From: Secundilactobacillus malefermentans DSM 5705 = KCTC 3548
GTDB taxonomy: Bacteria > Bacillota > Bacilli > Lactobacillales > Lactobacillaceae
Assembly (NCBI RefSeq): GCF_001436395.1
Contig: NZ_AZGJ01000005.1
Span: 11,043 to 64,281, forward strand
DNA length: 53,239 nucleotides
Reading direction: 5' to 3'
The stretch's first letter is position 1; each line of letters begins with the position of its first letter. Positions 17,379 through 26,507 of this stretch are shown here, piece after piece. The notes below the pieces were generated by a model. It searched no databases. It worked only from the letters and a program-made list of their open reading frames with translations, and had not been told where the DNA came from. The translations under genes and the position numbers were made by a program.

Positions 17379-18434
17379 ATGGTAGACATCAATAAATTAG
17401 AATTCGGAATTGAAACGTTCGGTGACATTGTTGCTAATGAAGATGGTAGCGTTAAAACTGCAGCAGAATCAATTCGTCAAATTATTCATGAAGGTGAAAT
17501 TGCGGATCAATACGGGATTGACGTCATTGGTGTTGGTGAACATCATCGACCAGACTACAGTGTGTCTAGTCCGGAAATTGTTTTAGGCGCCATCGCATCG
17601 GTCACTAAAAACATTAAGTTAGCAACCGCTGTAACGGTGTTAAGTTCCGACGATCCCGTCCGCGTTTACGAGCGCTTTGCAACGCTTGATGGTTTATCAA
17701 ATGGCCGTGCTCAAGTAATGCTTGGCCGAGGGTCATTTACTGAATCATTCCCATTATTTGGCTATGATTTAACTGATTACGACGATTTATTCAACGAAAA
17801 ATTAGAACTCTATAAAAAATTACAGGCAGAAACGCCCGTTACTTGGTCAGGTAAATTCCGTGCCTCACTTAAAAATCAGGAAGTTTATCCTAAGACTGAA
17901 AAAGGCGAACTCGAAACCTATATCGGAATCGGCGGTTCTCCTGAGTCAATCATACGAGCAGCTCGCTTCGGTTACAAAGTGATTCTTGCCATCATTGGTG
18001 GCCAAGCTGATCGCTTCAAACCCTACATTGATTTATATCATCAAGCAGCTAAAAAGTATGATATGCCTGAATATCCAATTGCCGTTCACTCACACGGCTT
18101 CATTGCTGATGATGGCGACGATGCCAAAAAAGTTGCTTTCAAGAACATTAAAGCCAACTTTGACCGAATTGGATTAACGCGGGGCTGGGCACCAATGAGT
18201 CGCGAACAATTTGATGGCGAAACTAAGAATGGTTCATTCTACGTTGGGACACCAGAAGTTGTTGCCCAACGAATTGCCAGAACCATCGATTTACTTGGAT
18301 TAGGCCGCTTTGATTTAGTTTACGGTGCTGGTAACCAGACTGCAGCTCAAAGAGAACGCATGATTGAACTATTTGGTACTAAAGTAATCCCCCGAGTTAA
18401 GGAAATCTTGACTGAAAAGGAGGCCGCAAAATAA
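17379..18434 (+). CDS. LLM class (luciferase-like) flavin-dependent oxidoreductase
   Basis: A 351-residue protein of the bacterial luciferase superfamily, TIM-barrel fold. It begins with LEFGIETFGDI. Typical patterns are YGIDVIGVGEHHRPDYSVSSP, NIKLATAVTVLSSDDPVRVYE, NGRAQVMLGRGS and YIGIGGSPES. Members are FMN-dependent monooxygenases or reductases; the substrate is not apparent. A GGAGG site lies seven bases before the ATG. The stop overlaps the next ATG (TAATG), so the two genes are probably co-translated and may act on one pathway. Confidence 0.85.
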   Translation: MVDINKLEFGIETFGDIVANEDGSVKTAAESIRQIIHEGEIADQYGIDVIGVGEHHRPDYSVSSPEIVLGAIASVTKNIKLATAVTVLSSDDPVRVYERFATLDGLSNGRAQVMLGRGSFTESFPLFGYDLTDYDDLFNEKLELYKKLQAETPVTWSGKFRASLKNQEVYPKTEKGELETYIGIGGSPESIIRAARFGYKVILAIIGGQADRFKPYIDLYHQAAKKYDMPEYPIAVHSHGFIADDGDDAKKVAFKNIKANFDRIGLTRGWAPMSREQFDGETKNGSFYVGTPEVVAQRIARTIDLLGLGRFDLVYGAGNQTAAQRERMIELFGTKVIPRVKEILTEKEAAK

Positions 18435-19117
18435 TGACCATTAAACGAGTTGGTATTATTGGTGCTGGTAAAGTTGGAATCGTCCTTGCCGGTCTTGCAT
18501 TAAATGCCGGTTATGAAGTCAGAATCTCTGGCTCTGGTTCAACCGAAAAAATTGATCTAACCATTAAGACGCTTGTCCCAGGTGCAATCGCCGCCGAGAA
18601 TGAAGAAGTTGTTGCCAACAGTGACATCATTATTCTCGCTATCCCACTGAGTCGTTATCGAAACATTGATGCTGGCCTGTTTAAGAACAAGCTTGTCATC
18701 GATGCAACCAACTACTGGTGGGAAACCGATGGCATTCGTGAGGAAGTTTTATCACCCGACTCAACCTCCAGTGAACAGGTTCAAGCCTATTTCAAAGACG
18801 CCACAATCGTGAAGGGTTTTAACCACATGGGTTACCACAACCTGCAAGAGGAAGCTCACGCTAAGGGAGACGCCAAACGTAAGGCATTGTTCATCACTGG
18901 TGATAATCATGAGGCCGTTGATACAGTCGCCCAGTTTGTTGATACCATGGGATTTGATCAAATCGTTCACTACAACCTGGCAGATGGCATCATGACCGAA
19001 CCTGGTAGTCCCCTGTTCGGCGCTAGTTTGAATTATGAAGATTTAAAACAGATTATTGACCACTTTGACGAAACTGAATTTTGTAAGAAAGTGGCAGCAT
19101 CAAAATTTAATGAATAA
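18434..19117 (+). CDS. NADP-binding oxidoreductase (F420/NADP reductase-like)
   Basis: A 227-residue Rossmann protein. The nucleotide-binding motif GIIGAGKVGIVLAGLALNAG is at residues 7-26. IIILAIPLSRY and VIDATNYWW follow, and IVKGFNHMGY matches the NADP/F420 oxidoreductase family (cf. KAFN). Lactobacilli lack F420, so an NADP-linked reductase is more likely. It overlaps the luciferase-like gene by one base and could regenerate reductant for it (inference). A terminator follows five bases later. Confidence 0.8.
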   Translation: MTIKRVGIIGAGKVGIVLAGLALNAGYEVRISGSGSTEKIDLTIKTLVPGAIAAENEEVVANSDIIILAIPLSRYRNIDAGLFKNKLVIDATNYWWETDGIREEVLSPDSTSSEQVQAYFKDATIVKGFNHMGYHNLQEEAHAKGDAKRKALFITGDNHEAVDTVAQFVDTMGFDQIVHYNLADGIMTEPGSPLFGASLNYEDLKQIIDHFDETEFCKKVAASKFNE

Positions 19118-19121
19118 TATT

Positions 19122-19152
19122 AAAAAGCTATTCCTTTTTGGAATAGCTTTTT
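19122..19152 (+). terminator. Bidirectional terminator
   Basis: AAAAAGCTATTCC, five T, GGAATAGCTTTTT. The stem serves the rightward flavoenzyme pair and the leftward arsenic operon, which ends next to it. Confidence 0.9.
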
Positions 19153-20553
19153 TTAGTTTCTTTCACTATTTTTAAGTTCCCAATTTTGTGCTGCAATTTG
19201 CACTGCATCCCACGGTGAGCCAACGGGAGGAGAATATGATAAATCTAAATCACTAATATCGGAAACGGTCATATCATTAAAAATAGCTGTTGCAAATATA
19301 TCGTTTCGTTTAGCAACCTCGCTACCATACCAACCCACTAATTGTGCGCCTAAAAGTCGGCCTGTGTTTCGATCACCTGTAATTCTAATTTTAATTTTAT
19401 GAGCCCCCGGAAAATATGCCTTATGATCATCCACCTCAGCTGTTACTGTTAGCGGTAAAAATCCAGCTTGTTTAGCTTCATTCTCCAACAAACCTGTACG
19501 TGCCACCACTAAATCAAACACTTTCAGCACCTGTGTTCCAACACTCCCTCTGAAAGCATGTGATACTCCCGCAACACTGAAGCCAGCCACTCGTCCTTGC
19601 TTATGAGCAGTGGTTCCTAACGGCAAATATGTCGTTCCTAACAAATGATGTTTGGTCTCTATTAAATCGCCAGCAGCCCAAATATCAGGTAACGATGTCT
19701 TCATGTGTGAATCAACTTTAATAGATCCGGAAAATCCAATCTCAGCCCCAGCTTCAACTAACAAGTCTGCATTTGGCGTTACACCAACAACTACAAGAAC
19801 CAAATCAAAATGAGAAATTGTCTCTTCAAGGTTTTCGTCTATTCCAGTCACCGTAACGATTCCGTTGCTTTCATTAATTTTGTAAATTGTTTGCCCGGTG
19901 ACGACGTTGATTTCATTTTCAAAAAATTTTTCATGTACGAGTTGACCAAAATCAGGATCAACCGTTGATAATATTTCAGCGCCCCGTTGAAAAATAGTAA
20001 CCGCTAACTGGCGCTTTTTCATTGCCTCCGCCATTTCAATTCCAATATATCCAGAGCCAACAATTGCAACGTTTTGCACCTCTTTTGTCGACAGCTTCTC
20101 TTCAATTGTAAAATAGTCCGCCATCGTATGCAAAACTCGAATGTTACTTGCCGATTGTTGAACGTAAACCGAGTCAATGCCAGTGATACCTGATAATTTT
20201 GGCTTTGCCCCAGTTGCAACCACTAGGGAATCATATCGAAAAGTGAGTGATTCACCATCTGACGTGTGAGCTAGCACTTGATGTTTGCTTGAATCAATTT
20301 TGTCAGCGGTTGTGTTCATTTGAAACTCAATTCCGTTTGAGGTTAATTCTTTTAAATTTCGATGTGCTAACGAACGCCAATCTGGCACCTCTTTGCTAAT
20401 GGCATAAGGTAACCCACAAATTGATAAATTTGGATATTCATCAGCTAACAGCACTTTAATTTGTAGCTCAGGCTTAAGCTCTTTGGCCTTTAAAGCAGCA
20501 GAAATTCCAGCATCACTGCCGCCGATGATTAATAGATTTTCTGTATTGGTCAT
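19153..20553 (-). CDS. FAD-dependent pyridine nucleotide-disulfide oxidoreductase (CoA-disulfide reductase-like) of the ars operon
   Basis: A 466-residue flavoprotein. FAD-binding IIGGSDAGISAALKAKEL is at the N-terminus. A single redox Cys is in LSICGLPYAIS, as in CoA-disulfide reductase and NADH oxidase. NAD-binding is VAIVGSGYIGIEMAEAM, and the second FAD motif is IWAAGDLIE. A C-terminal dimerisation domain follows. It is the last gene of the arsenic cluster, which suggests a role in thiol or arsenic redox chemistry; that link is inference from position. GGGGATTAATTA precedes the ATG. Confidence 0.8.
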   Translation of the reverse strand: MTNTENLLIIGGSDAGISAALKAKELKPELQIKVLLADEYPNLSICGLPYAISKEVPDWRSLAHRNLKELTSNGIEFQMNTTADKIDSSKHQVLAHTSDGESLTFRYDSLVVATGAKPKLSGITGIDSVYVQQSASNIRVLHTMADYFTIEEKLSTKEVQNVAIVGSGYIGIEMAEAMKKRQLAVTIFQRGAEILSTVDPDFGQLVHEKFFENEINVVTGQTIYKINESNGIVTVTGIDENLEETISHFDLVLVVVGVTPNADLLVEAGAEIGFSGSIKVDSHMKTSLPDIWAAGDLIETKHHLLGTTYLPLGTTAHKQGRVAGFSVAGVSHAFRGSVGTQVLKVFDLVVARTGLLENEAKQAGFLPLTVTAEVDDHKAYFPGAHKIKIRITGDRNTGRLLGAQLVGWYGSEVAKRNDIFATAIFNDMTVSDISDLDLSYSPPVGSPWDAVQIAAQNWELKNSERN

Positions 20554-20576
20554 TTAATTAATCCCCTTCAAGTTGA

Positions 20577-20711
20577 TTATTGCACCTTTACTCGGCTTAA
20601 ATTCTGTTGTAAATAATTAGAAAATTCTGTTAGAGTTGGATAATTTTTCTGCTTAACTATTTCTCCATCAAGCAATGTCACCGGTAAAATGTCAATTCCG
20701 TAATTTTCATC
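20577..20711 (-). pseudogene. arsD C-terminal remnant (second arsD)
   Basis: Between arsB and the flavoprotein the minus strand encodes, without a usable start, DILPVTLLDGEIVKQKNYP followed by TLTEFSNYL, and ends at TAA (20577-20579). This matches the C-terminal part of the intact ArsD upstream (ALPITEIDGEIVKTGSYPT then AELSDYTGL). The Cys-rich N-terminal half is missing. It is most likely what is left of a second arsD copy placed after arsB. Confidence 0.7.
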
Positions 20712-20733
20712 TTTTATGTCTCCTATTCCCTTT

Positions 20734-22029
20734 TTACCCAAAGAAACTCAGTGAAATCCACAATCCCAACAAGGTAATGAACAAAACGGGAATGGTGATA
20801 GTGATACCAATTTTAAAGTAAGTTCCCCAAGCAATTTTGACACCCTTTTGCGCCAAAACGTGTAACCAAACCAACGTTGCCAATGAGCCAATTGGCGTAA
20901 TTTTCGGTCCTAAATCAGAACCAATAATGTTGGCATAAACTAATGTTTGATGCATTAGCCCAGTGACGTTTGCCCCCTTGATGGATAGCGCATTAATCAT
21001 GACGGTTGGCATATTATTCATTGCCGACGATAAAAATGCCGCCAAATAACCCATTCCCATGGTCGCAACAAACCGACTACCGGAAGCAATCCAAGCAATA
21101 GCACTTGCAAGTAGCGCAGTCAGCCCAACGTTTTGAAGGCCGTAAACAACAACGTACATCCCGATTGAAAAGAAGACGATGTTCCACGGGGCTCCCTTGA
21201 TAACAGTTCTCGCATCGACATGTGGACTTCGTTGACTCACAATTAAGAAAATAAAAGCAATCGTGAGCGCAACAAAGGATACTGGAATATTGAAAATACT
21301 ACTACTGAAGTAGCCAATCAATAATGCCGCAAGGACAACCCAGGAAAATTTAAATAACCCTAAATCTTTAATAGCCGATTTGGGCTCCGCTACTTGGCTG
21401 ACGTCGTAGTGCTTCGGTAACGCTTTACGGAAGTACAAATATAAAATGCTGACGCTCGCAATTAGTGAGAAAAGATCTGGAATCCACATGCGTAACACAT
21501 ATTCAGGAAATCTGATGCCGAAGAAATCAGATGAAACAATATTAACTAAATTGCTGACGACTAAGGGCAACGATGTTGCATCAGCAATAAACCCGCTGGC
21601 AATAATGAACGGAAAAATCTGTTTCTCATCGAAATGCAGTGCGCGAACCATGGCCAAAACAATTGGCGTCAAAATCAAGGCGGCTCCGTCATTCGCAAAT
21701 AAAGCAGCAACAATTGCGCCTAACACGGCAATTAAAATAAACATTCGCACTCCATGTCCATTTGCTAATCGTGCCATATGTAATGCTGCCCATTCAAAGA
21801 AACCAATCTCATCCAAAATAAGTGAGATTAAGATAATGGCAACAAAGGATAGCGTGGCATTCCACACAATTCCAGTGACGGTTCCAACATCCCTAAATGT
21901 CACCACTCGGAATAGTAATGCTAAAATTGCGCCGCCAATCGCTGCCCAGCCGATTGATAACCCCTTTGGCTGCCAAATTACAAAAAGTAACGTCAATAAA
22001 AATATAAAAACTGCAAAGAAGACTTGCAT
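20734..22029 (-). CDS. arsB: Arsenite efflux permease ArsB
   Basis: A 431-residue membrane protein of the ArsB/NhaD anion permease family with eleven or twelve helices. Family patterns include [54 protein letters not shown] and [17 protein letters not shown]. It extrudes arsenite or antimonite, powered by the ATPase ArsA or the proton gradient. TAGGAGGAG precedes the ATG. It lies 63 bases after arsA with a strong hairpin in between. Confidence 0.92.
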   Translation of the reverse strand: MQVFFAVFIFLLTLLFVIWQPKGLSIGWAAIGGAILALLFRVVTFRDVGTVTGIVWNATLSFVAIILISLILDEIGFFEWAALHMARLANGHGVRMFILIAVLGAIVAALFANDGAALILTPIVLAMVRALHFDEKQIFPFIIASGFIADATSLPLVVSNLVNIVSSDFFGIRFPEYVLRMWIPDLFSLIASVSILYLYFRKALPKHYDVSQVAEPKSAIKDLGLFKFSWVVLAALLIGYFSSSIFNIPVSFVALTIAFIFLIVSQRSPHVDARTVIKGAPWNIVFFSIGMYVVVYGLQNVGLTALLASAIAWIASGSRFVATMGMGYLAAFLSSAMNNMPTVMINALSIKGANVTGLMHQTLVYANIIGSDLGPKITPIGSLATLVWLHVLAQKGVKIAWGTYFKIGITITIPVLFITLLGLWISLSFFG

Positions 22030-22046
22030 AACTCCTCCTAATCACC

Positions 22047-22073
22047 AAGATCAGGGATTTTTTCCCTGATCTT
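22047..22073 (-). other. Hairpin between arsA and arsB
   Basis: A perfect 11-base stem AAGATCAGGGA / TCCCTGATCTT with a five-T loop on the plus strand. In the direction of transcription (minus) it is not followed by a T-run, so it is more likely a processing or mRNA-stability element than a terminator. On the plus strand a T-run does follow (TTTAGTCTTTTTTTT). Confidence 0.6.
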
Positions 22074-22092
22074 TAGTCTTTTTTTTAATAAA

Positions 22093-23826
22093 TTAGATTT
22101 TTAAAAGTTTATCCTCAAAATTGGGTTGCCACTGCTCAACGGCAAAGTGATTATTCGAAATATCCTTCACCTTTTCAATCCATTCTAGTTCATTTTGGGC
22201 ACGAGCTTGTAAAAATGGATTAGTTGTTTGTGTCGCCAGCATACTTTGATTAACCACCCACCAGGTATGAGCCATATGTGCCCGATTCAAGTCATCATTT
22301 AGCCGCATCGACTCATATACCGGTGTTGTTTCTGGCAAAGTTACCATCACAATCTCTGTTTGATCTGGATCTTGTAAGCGTGGCAATAAGTCAACAATTG
22401 ATTGTGGAACACCGCCAGCACTCCGATTTACTTCTTTTGCATAACTTTGTGTTGAATCTAATAACAATAGTGTGTGTCCCGTTGGTGCGGTATCGATGAC
22501 AACGACATCACTATCATCTTGCGCGACAATATTGGCGAAAGCACGAAACACCGCAATTTCTTGGGTGCAGGGTGATCGTAAATCCTCTGCCACATAGTCT
22601 ACATCGTCCGAATTCATTGTTGCTCGCGCATTTTCCATAACTTCATCCTGGTAATCTTTTAAAACCCGCTTTTCATCAATATGACTAATGGTAATTGCTG
22701 GATCAGCAGTTTTAAAGAAATTCAAATGATCTGCTGGATCAGTAGTCGCCAAATGAACCGTTTTATTTTGAGCAACCAACTTTTTCGTAATTTGAACGGC
22801 AACGGTTGTTTTGCCAACTCCTCCTTTACCCATCGTAAAAATAATTTTCTTATCAGTTGCCACTAAATCAGCAACAATTTTATCAAGGGTGGGATACTGA
22901 TAATCATAGACTTCTACAGATTGGATATCAGGTTGTTTAGTTTTTAGTAGCAATCGAATCTTATCTAAACCAGTCACGTTATAGGCACGCAAAGGTACCT
23001 CGGACATAGGATAATTTTGGAGCAGATGAGGAAGGTTCGCTAAATCAGCCTGTTGCTGTTCAAATATAGCCTGCGAAGCTTCATCATTATGAGTTAGCAG
23101 GGTTCCGTTCACAATGACTTGCTGGTGTTTCATACCCATATCAGCCAATTCCCTAGAAGCTCGTGCCGCCTCTATAAAGGAAGCTCGTTGTGGTCGTGTG
23201 ACCAACATTAGCGTCGTTAAATCTGGATTATTCAGTGTTTCAACGGCCTTAGCATAAGTTGCCTTCTTCTCACCCATACCAGCTAACTGGCCAAGGCAAG
23301 ATGCCCCGCGATCATTTTTATCTAGGTAATCACTCCAAGCCGATGGTAATTGAAGCATCCTAAGGGCGTGACCCGTAGGCGCTGTATCAAAAATAATATA
23401 GTCAAATCGCTTAGCAATTTCCGGACTAGTTAAAAAGTTGGAAAATTCGTTAAAAGAAGCAATTTCAACTGTACACGATCCCGATAATTGTTCTGCCATA
23501 TTCTTAAGTGCAGCTTCAGGTAAAACGTTACGGTAAGGTCCAATGACACTTTCTCGATATTCATTAGCTGCAACCACTGGATCGAAATTAGCGACATATA
23601 ACCCCGAAATATTCTTAATTGACTTAGGTTTATTGGTTAGCTCAGTTTCAAAAACATCTTGTAAATTACTGGCAGGATCAGTAGAAACCAACATAACTTG
23701 ATTACCGTCATCAGCGAGTTGAACTGCCGTTGCACTAGCTGTCGTCGTTTTCCCTACACCACCCTTACCGGTGAAAAATAGGTAATGCGTTAAGTTTTCA
23801 TTCTCTGGAACATACTTTTGCATCAT
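22093..23826 (-). CDS. arsA: Arsenical pump-driving ATPase ArsA
   Basis: A 577-residue soluble ATPase with two homologous halves. Each has a P-loop: FTGKGGVGKTTTA near residue 20 and TMGKGGVGKTTVA near 333. Both DTAPTGHALRML and DTAPTGHTLLLLD are present. Putative metalloid-binding Cys residues are in GSCTVEIASF, GASCLGQL and SPCTQEIAVF. It binds the ArsB channel at the membrane and takes arsenite from ArsD. AGGAGGAAC precedes two adjacent ATG codons. Central gene of the arsR-D-A-B operon. Confidence 0.95.
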   Translation of the reverse strand: MMQKYVPENENLTHYLFFTGKGGVGKTTTASATAVQLADDGNQVMLVSTDPASNLQDVFETELTNKPKSIKNISGLYVANFDPVVAANEYRESVIGPYRNVLPEAALKNMAEQLSGSCTVEIASFNEFSNFLTSPEIAKRFDYIIFDTAPTGHALRMLQLPSAWSDYLDKNDRGASCLGQLAGMGEKKATYAKAVETLNNPDLTTLMLVTRPQRASFIEAARASRELADMGMKHQQVIVNGTLLTHNDEASQAIFEQQQADLANLPHLLQNYPMSEVPLRAYNVTGLDKIRLLLKTKQPDIQSVEVYDYQYPTLDKIVADLVATDKKIIFTMGKGGVGKTTVAVQITKKLVAQNKTVHLATTDPADHLNFFKTADPAITISHIDEKRVLKDYQDEVMENARATMNSDDVDYVAEDLRSPCTQEIAVFRAFANIVAQDDSDVVVIDTAPTGHTLLLLDSTQSYAKEVNRSAGGVPQSIVDLLPRLQDPDQTEIVMVTLPETTPVYESMRLNDDLNRAHMAHTWWVVNQSMLATQTTNPFLQARAQNELEWIEKVKDISNNHFAVEQWQPNFEDKLLKI

Positions 23827-23906
23827 TTTGTTCCTCCTGAATTTAACAATTTATTGATGTTTAATATATTCACACTCATCTATATATCAAACAAAAAAAT
23901 ATTGGT

Positions 23907-24236
23907 TTAACCTCTATTCGTTGATGTAAATGCAAGGCCGGTGTAATCAGATAATTCAGCCGTTGTTGGATAGCTGCCTGTTTTAACAATTTCACCATCA
24001 ATTTCGGTAATCGGCAAAGCTGAGTCTGCGTTAATTTGGATTTCAGCTAAGATTTCTGGCCGTTGTGTAAATATTTTTGGATTTTGACTGAGGTTGTAAC
24101 GTCTTGCTTCGATGCCTGCATCTTCATTTAAAGCCTCAAAAGCAGAGGTAATTCTTAATAAATCTTGATTGACAGAAGGGCCACAAACCCCTGTAGCACA
24201 GCACATAGCCGGTTCAAATAATTCAATCTTTTTCAT
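23907..24236 (-). CDS. arsD: Arsenic metallochaperone ArsD
   Basis: A 109-residue ArsD. It opens with KKIELFEPAMCCATGVCGPS, which holds the three conserved Cys (12, 13 and 18) that carry arsenite to ArsA. The extra C-terminal Cys pairs of some ArsD proteins are absent. The ATG at 24236 fits the family start; an upstream in-frame start would add an unrelated leader. It overlaps the end of arsR by 14 bases. Confidence 0.9.
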   Translation of the reverse strand: MKKIELFEPAMCCATGVCGPSVNQDLLRITSAFEALNEDAGIEARRYNLSQNPKIFTQRPEILAEIQINADSALPITEIDGEIVKTGSYPTTAELSDYTGLAFTSTNRG

Positions 24237-24573
24237 TAGTAAGTACGCCCTTTCTTGAATCGTTTTCTTGAAGTGGCCCATCATCACACACGCAATGCTC
24301 ACTCGCATTTAAAAGCGTATCCGTATCCCGTTTAAATAGGTCAATAAATTCTGGCCTCAAAGTGTAATGTTGCCACTTGCCTTCTTTTCGTGCACTGATA
24401 ATCCCAGCAGCCTGTAACACCTTCATATGGTGGGAAAGTGTTGGCTGAGTGAAATCAAAATGATCTAGAATGTCACAAGCACATAGTGAACCACACGAAA
24501 GCAAATCGATGATCTTTAATCGGTTTGGATCTGCCATCGCCTTGAGCATCTGGCCGTAATTTTCGTAATTCAT
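24223..24573 (-). CDS. arsR: Arsenic-responsive repressor ArsR
   Basis: A 116-residue winged-helix regulator of the ArsR/SmtB family. The metalloid-sensing motif LSCGSLCACDIL lies near residue 25 at the start of the recognition region. QPTLSHHMKVLQAAGII is the DNA-binding helix, and GKWQHYTL the wing. It autoregulates the operon by leaving the promoter when it binds arsenite. GGAGACTAT precedes the ATG. Confidence 0.92.
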   Translation of the reverse strand: MNYENYGQMLKAMADPNRLKIIDLLSCGSLCACDILDHFDFTQPTLSHHMKVLQAAGIISARKEGKWQHYTLRPEFIDLFKRDTDTLLNASEHCVCDDGPLQENDSRKGVLTNEKD

Positions 24574-24588
24574 GATAGTCTCCTTGCT

Positions 24589-24641
24589 GTATAGATAGAC
24601 GTCTATACGTTAAATATAGATCATCATCTATATGTTGTCAA
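24589..24641 (-). promoter_or_regulatory. ars promoter with two ArsR-type dyads
   Basis: Minus strand: TTGACA at 24636-24641, 17 bases, TATATT at 24613-24618. A perfect dyad ATATAGAT-CATC-ATCTATAT (24614-24633) fills the spacer and overlaps the -10. A second dyad GTATAGA...TCTATAC (24589-24608) lies just downstream. The layout is ideal for repression by ArsR. Confidence 0.8.
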
Positions 24642-24785
24642 TCTAAACAATATTAAAATAATGACATATAGTCGTTTTTTGTCATATCTGTCATACTTTC
24701 TTAAAATGCATGATATATGTGGGTAATGTGCAGCTGTTAGTGTGGTTAATGTTGATTAAATCTAAAACACAGGAGCGTATCTATT

Positions 24786-25337
24786 TTGAAAAAATTAGTA
24801 ACGAGTATCATTGCAACTACCGCAGCGGCTTTAGGCCTATTCATTGCCGGCACAACAAGTGCTTCCGCAGACACCACTTACACCGTTAAGGCTGGCGATT
24901 CTGTCTGGGCAATCTCACAAAAATACGACACAACGATTAACCACCTTGAAAAAATTAACAGCATTGAGAACCACATGATTCATCCAGGTGAAAAATTATC
25001 AATTGATGGCAAAGCAACTGCAAAAAAGACCACAACTGCTAAGACAACAACTAGCTCAACAAAGACAACTACCTCTTCAAGTTCAACATCTTACACTGGT
25101 AGCAACTTAAAGAGCTATGTTTTAAGTCAAATGGAATCACGGACTGGCGTTTCTTCATCAACATGGAACACCATCATCACTCGTGAATCAAACTGGCAAC
25201 CAACTGTTCGTAACAGTTCTAGTGGTGCTTATGGTTTATTCCAAAACATGCACATTAGTAGTGGTTCAGTTGAAACACAGGTTGACGCAGCTGTTGCACT
25301 TTACAATGCACAGGGCATGTCAGCTTGGGCACTTTAA
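24786..25337 (+). CDS. Secreted LysM protein with Apf-like C-terminal domain
   Basis: A 183-residue secreted wall protein: signal peptide (residues 1-28, cut near ASAD), one LysM domain (YTVKAGDSVWAISQKYDTTINHLEKIN) for peptidoglycan binding, then a Thr/Ser/Lys linker. The C-terminal domain is like aggregation-promoting factors: IITRESNWQPTVRNSSSGAYGLFQ. The Glu in TRES may be catalytic as in lysozyme-like folds. The start is TTG with AGGAG ten bases upstream. It forms a single-gene unit. Confidence 0.85.
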   Translation: MKKLVTSIIATTAAALGLFIAGTTSASADTTYTVKAGDSVWAISQKYDTTINHLEKINSIENHMIHPGEKLSIDGKATAKKTTTAKTTTSSTKTTTSSSSTSYTGSNLKSYVLSQMESRTGVSSSTWNTIITRESNWQPTVRNSSSGAYGLFQNMHISSGSVETQVDAAVALYNAQGMSAWAL

Positions 25338-25355
25338 TTTAAATCGTCACTTTAG

Positions 25356-25390
25356 AGCAATTGGCTGATGAGGCTGATTGCTTTTTTTAT
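25356..25390 (+). terminator. Terminator after the LysM gene
   Basis: AGCAATTGGC, seven-base loop, GCTGATTGCT (two G-U pairs), then seven T. Confidence 0.85.
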
Positions 25391-25391
25391 T

Positions 25392-26393
25392 TCAAAATTT
25401 AATGATGACCTTTCCATTTGCTGATCCCTTTCGCACTAGATTCAAAGCCTCATTAATATCCTGGATTTTAAATTCTCGTGGATTAACGGCAGGTTTGATG
25501 TCATTTTCTTCAATTATTTTTGTGATTTCTCGAAGTTGATTCCCATCTGCACGGACAAAAATAAATCGATATTCCACATCGCTTTTCTTGGCTAATTTAT
25601 CTATTTTTGAATCGACCAGACTAAATAGGAGTTGTTTCCACCAAGAAAAATGATTTGAAACAGCAAACTGCTTATTCGGACCCGCTTTCAGCGACACAAG
25701 CTTTCCACCCGGTCTAAGGACTGAAAGCTCCCGCTCGATTTCATTTGCGCCAAGTGTGTCGATGACATAATCAACATCAGATACTAACTCCCAATAGTTC
25801 TCTGTTTTATAATTAAGGTAAGTGTCGACGCCCATCGCCAGCATTTCTTCCTTTGCTCGCCCGCTTCCACTCACAATCACTTTTAATCCCATGGCTTTTG
25901 CAATTGGAACCGCCATTTGACCAAATGAACCAGATCCGCCTGGAATAAACACGGTCTCACCGGATTGTGCGCGAAGTTCTTCATGGAACGCCTGATAAGC
26001 AGTTAGGCCTGTCAAAGGTGCTGCTGCAGCTTGATCAAAATCTAAATTCTGGGGCATGTGCCAAATTGCTTGCGCATTAACGGCAACATAGTCAGCAAAT
26101 CCGCCAATCTGGGACGCTGGTAAACGCCCATAAACTGAATCTCCCTTTTTAAACTCAGAGACAGCTGCACCCACTTGGTCCACGATTCCTGAAATTTCAT
26201 TTCCGAGCGTCTGGGGAAATTTATAATCCTGAATTAATCGAATACTTCCAGACATAATCAACATTTCAAGCGGGTTCACTGCGGCCGCCTTAACTTTGAC
26301 CCGAACCTCGTTTGCCTTAATACTGGGAACTGAAATTTCATTGACATCAACATCTATTTGTTTTGAATATCGACTAATTTGAGCTGCTTTCAT
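25392..26393 (-). CDS. Quinone oxidoreductase-like MDR family NADPH reductase
   Basis: A 333-residue medium-chain dehydrogenase/reductase of the quinone oxidoreductase type. The N-terminal GroES-like fold includes KVKAAAVNPLEMLIMSG and GNEISGIVDQVGAAVSEFKKGD. The NADPH-binding part has ETVFIPGGSGSFGQMAVPIAKAMG. No catalytic zinc ligands are seen, as expected for the branch. It is divergent from the TetR gene at 26508, which probably controls it. GGAGGTACAGC precedes the ATG. Confidence 0.85.
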   Translation of the reverse strand: MKAAQISRYSKQIDVDVNEISVPSIKANEVRVKVKAAAVNPLEMLIMSGSIRLIQDYKFPQTLGNEISGIVDQVGAAVSEFKKGDSVYGRLPASQIGGFADYVAVNAQAIWHMPQNLDFDQAAAAPLTGLTAYQAFHEELRAQSGETVFIPGGSGSFGQMAVPIAKAMGLKVIVSGSGRAKEEMLAMGVDTYLNYKTENYWELVSDVDYVIDTLGANEIERELSVLRPGGKLVSLKAGPNKQFAVSNHFSWWKQLLFSLVDSKIDKLAKKSDVEYRFIFVRADGNQLREITKIIEENDIKPAVNPREFKIQDINEALNLVRKGSANGKVIIKF

Positions 26394-26445
26394 GCTGTAC
26401 CTCCAACTGGCATCATTTTAAAATCTGGGTCGAGTATATCGAACT

Positions 26446-26492
26446 AAGTAACAAAAATCAAATATTGTTACCTTTTCTGCTATAATCCTTTT
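26446..26492 (+). promoter_or_regulatory. Intergenic dyad and extended -10 promoter of the TetR gene
   Basis: GTAACA...TGTTAC (near 26450-26473) forms a dyad between the divergent genes. Just after it is an extended -10 element, TGC-TATAAT (about 26480-26488). This fits autoregulation by the TetR protein and control of the reductase. Confidence 0.5.
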
Positions 26493-26507
26493 AGGAGGTA
26501 AAATCTC

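Noticed and set aside
21446-22069. 207-codon plus-strand frame antisense to arsB
   Set aside because: It is a reverse-complement shadow of a hydrophobic gene with no start signals.
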